Positions 61,801-64,000 of a stretch of DNA of 64,000 nt are shown in pieces. The position numbers and the translations under genes are program-made. Under the pieces are notes generated by a model. The model worked only from the letters and a program-made list of their open reading frames with translations, had not been told where the DNA came from and ran no database searches. Positions within the stretch are counted from its first letter, which is position 1, and every line of letters starts with the position of its first letter. The DNA lies in the NCBI RefSeq assembly GCF_000004075.3, contig NW_022279559.1, forward strand, positions 124,001-188,000, read 5' to 3'. Source of the DNA: Cucumis sativus. Lineage: Eukaryota > Streptophyta > Magnoliopsida > Cucurbitales > Cucurbitaceae.

Positions 61801-64000
61801 TATATTGTAAAAGGTTGGAAATATTGAAATTTATAATAGTATAATAAGTAATAGAAACATATCAAATTGTGATTTGAACTCTTTCAAAAACTTTAGAGTT
61901 TATTCTAGTTAAAGTATTTAAAAAAATAATTTTTTTGATGCTCGAACAGTCTCTTACTAAATTAGGTATTGGAGGGTTGTGGAATGTTTAGACATTTTTT
62001 GTTTTGTAGTTTACATTATTTTTTAATTTTTAGTTTATTGTCAAATTGAAAGTTTAATTGTGTGTTTTCTCTTGTCTAAATTTTAACATCAATATTTATA
62101 TAGAGAAATATGTAGTTACACTCTACTTTTATTTTAAATTTCAATTAAAATGAAAAAAAGAAAAGTGGTTGGTAATTTCTTTTGAAATAGAAGGGAAATC
62201 AACGTTTCATTCAAAACCTTTTTAATCACTTCTAACGATTGGTAATGCTTGTATTTCAATATGAGAGGAACGAAAAAATGGCATAATATAGTAAAGACAC
62301 TTATTTGTAAAAAGACAAAAAAAAACCAAAAGAAAAGAAAGTTTAAAAGTATGAAGTTTTAAATTGTATCTCAATTTCTCATGGTGAGATTAAATTAAAG
62401 TCTCTAAATCAAAATATGATAGTTATTCAACTACGTTAAAACGTAGTTTACATATAAGATTTCTATCAATATTACATGTCATTTGATTACATGTAAATCT
62501 CATTGCAACAAAGTTAATTATTTTTGTTACGTAGATACGGACAAAATTAATCCTTTTATATTCGAATCAACTTTTCAAATCATGACGTTATCCAAAAACA
62601 CACCATTAATGTGTGGATGCAGAGATTTGAGAAAGAAAAAAAAGATAGTTTAATTAGTGTGGATGGAGATGAATTCTTTTCCTTAATTATCATAGAAATA
62701 TAAAAGATATAGGTTTATAAGTTGTGGGATATATCTACCCATCATCATAGCCTTTCAAAAAAGGGGAGATAGAGGAAAGAAAAGATAAGCTTATAGATTA
62801 AAAAGAAAAACAATGGATAAAAAGGAGGTAAATCCAATGACCTCAAGGGGTTAATGATAAAAAAAGACAATCATATGCTGCCAAGTTGCTTCAAAGTGTG
62901 CCTCATCTTGTCAACATTATTATCAATACTTTTTAAATCCTTACAATATGCACTTTTTTTTTTTTTTTGCCCATTTTCTAATAAAAGCATATTCATAATT
63001 CTAACATTAAAGTTTTGCTTACCCTCTAAATTTCGAGGTTAAGAAACATCAACCTATGATATAACTGTTAGCAACTTTCCACCACATTTATGTATATCAA
63101 CCGGTCACTAGAATTTTTACTTAAAACATATATACTAACTTAGATTTACATGATGAGTAGTTGTGTATTGATGACAATATGAGTATAGTTCAATTAAATC
63201 TAAGACATAAATTTTTATCGAAAAATAGAAGGTTTATATATATATCCATGCTTACTTCCATACATACTTCCATACATTTTACGTACACGTGAAAGCTTTC
63301 ACAATCTCTTGATCATCATAATTCAACAATGGCATAAGGTATTTAGAAAAGTTGATTCCAAAATGAAGCAGGTATGATTTCTGTTCGCTTAATCATTTTT
63401 AAATATATTGGCACGAAAGATTAAATTCTCAAACTCATATCAAATTTAGAAGATAATATTCCTTAAAATATGTCAAAAATCAAAATTTATAAAGAACATA
63501 GAGTTGATATGGGATTCTTTATCATATTCTATATGATAATGTACAAAAAGGCAGTATATATGCCTCAAATCTTAAAAAATCAAGCAAAAGGATTCAACAA
63601 GGTTCTTTTGAACATTTATACACAATGTCTACATAGCTTTCGGTGGAAGAATTGAGCATGCAATACTGCCTAATGAATCAATCAATTTGGTCATTTTGCC
63701 ATATGGTAAATCTCAAAATCTAACCTACCACTTATACCCTCCATAAAAACTCAATTTCATCCTCCAGTGATAGATACTCATGACATGCACTATTAAGCAA
63801 GTGATAGATGATAGTAATCCATCGATGTTTATCGCTAATAAATCATTACATTTTACTAAATTAGTAAATATTTTGGTCCATCTGATTATATTGCTCGTTC
63901 AAAATCTATTTAAATAATTCATTTTGGATTAAAAAAAGTTTGAGTTATAATATTATTAACATGTAGAATAAAAGTATGAAGGAATCGTGAACATCATCTC
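52867..64000. other. 11-kb gene-poor AT-rich region
   Basis: No open frame with a recognisable domain, no splice-consistent gene model and no RNA gene were found. MITE-like stretches are suspected at 55820-55990 (palindromic 'tcatgatagacac'), 59640-60060 ('caaacacagactattataat' style) and 63765-63895 ('gatagatgatagtaatcc', 'taaatattttggtcc'). A (CT)n microsatellite lies at about 58913-58930, and A/T runs are throughout. It appears to be intergenic DNA extending beyond the window. Confidence 0.55.

Overview
This is a stretch of AT-rich plant nuclear DNA. Genes have GT-AG introns, long intergenic spaces, LTR and MITE debris and many homopolymer tracts. Gene content (Ole e 6-like, SOSEKI/DUF966, Ole e 1-like, EIN3-like, DUF630/DUF632, acyl-CoA oxidase 3, COX11) marks a eudicot. 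The repeat style, with short palindromic elements built on 'gatagatc...tttgctatatttg', suggests a cucurbit such as Cucumis; that is inference, not proof.

Region 1-17.6 kb: a decayed transposon end (1-1049), then a very recent tandem array of a 6.2-kb unit at 1050-7265, 7266-13483 and 13484-17589 (third copy truncated). Each unit carries one two-exon gene for a 96-residue secreted cysteine-rich peptide with the exact Ole e 6 cysteine spacing. Copies 1 and 2 read as the same protein; copy 3 differs at residue 25.

Region 17.6-28 kb: a SOSEKI (DUF966) polarity gene on + with two apparent frameshifts, an Ole e 1-like secreted pollen-type protein on +, transposon remnants including a clear MITE, and an intronless EIN3-like transcription factor on - that carries a DLNxxP repression-type motif.

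Region 28-35.4 kb: gene-poor, AT-rich DNA with a 42-bp tandem array inside a MITE-like element.

Region 35.4-51 kb: a DUF630/DUF632 (NRG2-like) gene on + with four apparent single-base deletions; peroxisomal acyl-CoA oxidase 3 on -, convergent with it and intact; and mitochondrial COX11 on -, eight coding exons, with a probable non-coding first exon near 50.6-50.9 kb and LTR-like DNA inside its leader intron.

Region 51-64 kb: gene-poor AT-rich DNA with MITE-like pieces and a run of 25 C.

The genes do not form a pathway. The notable themes are (i) a young tandem array of small secreted pollen-type peptides beside a second pollen-allergen family and (ii) six apparent one-base losses, all at G or C positions, confined to two genes, which look more like consensus-sequence errors than biological decay.
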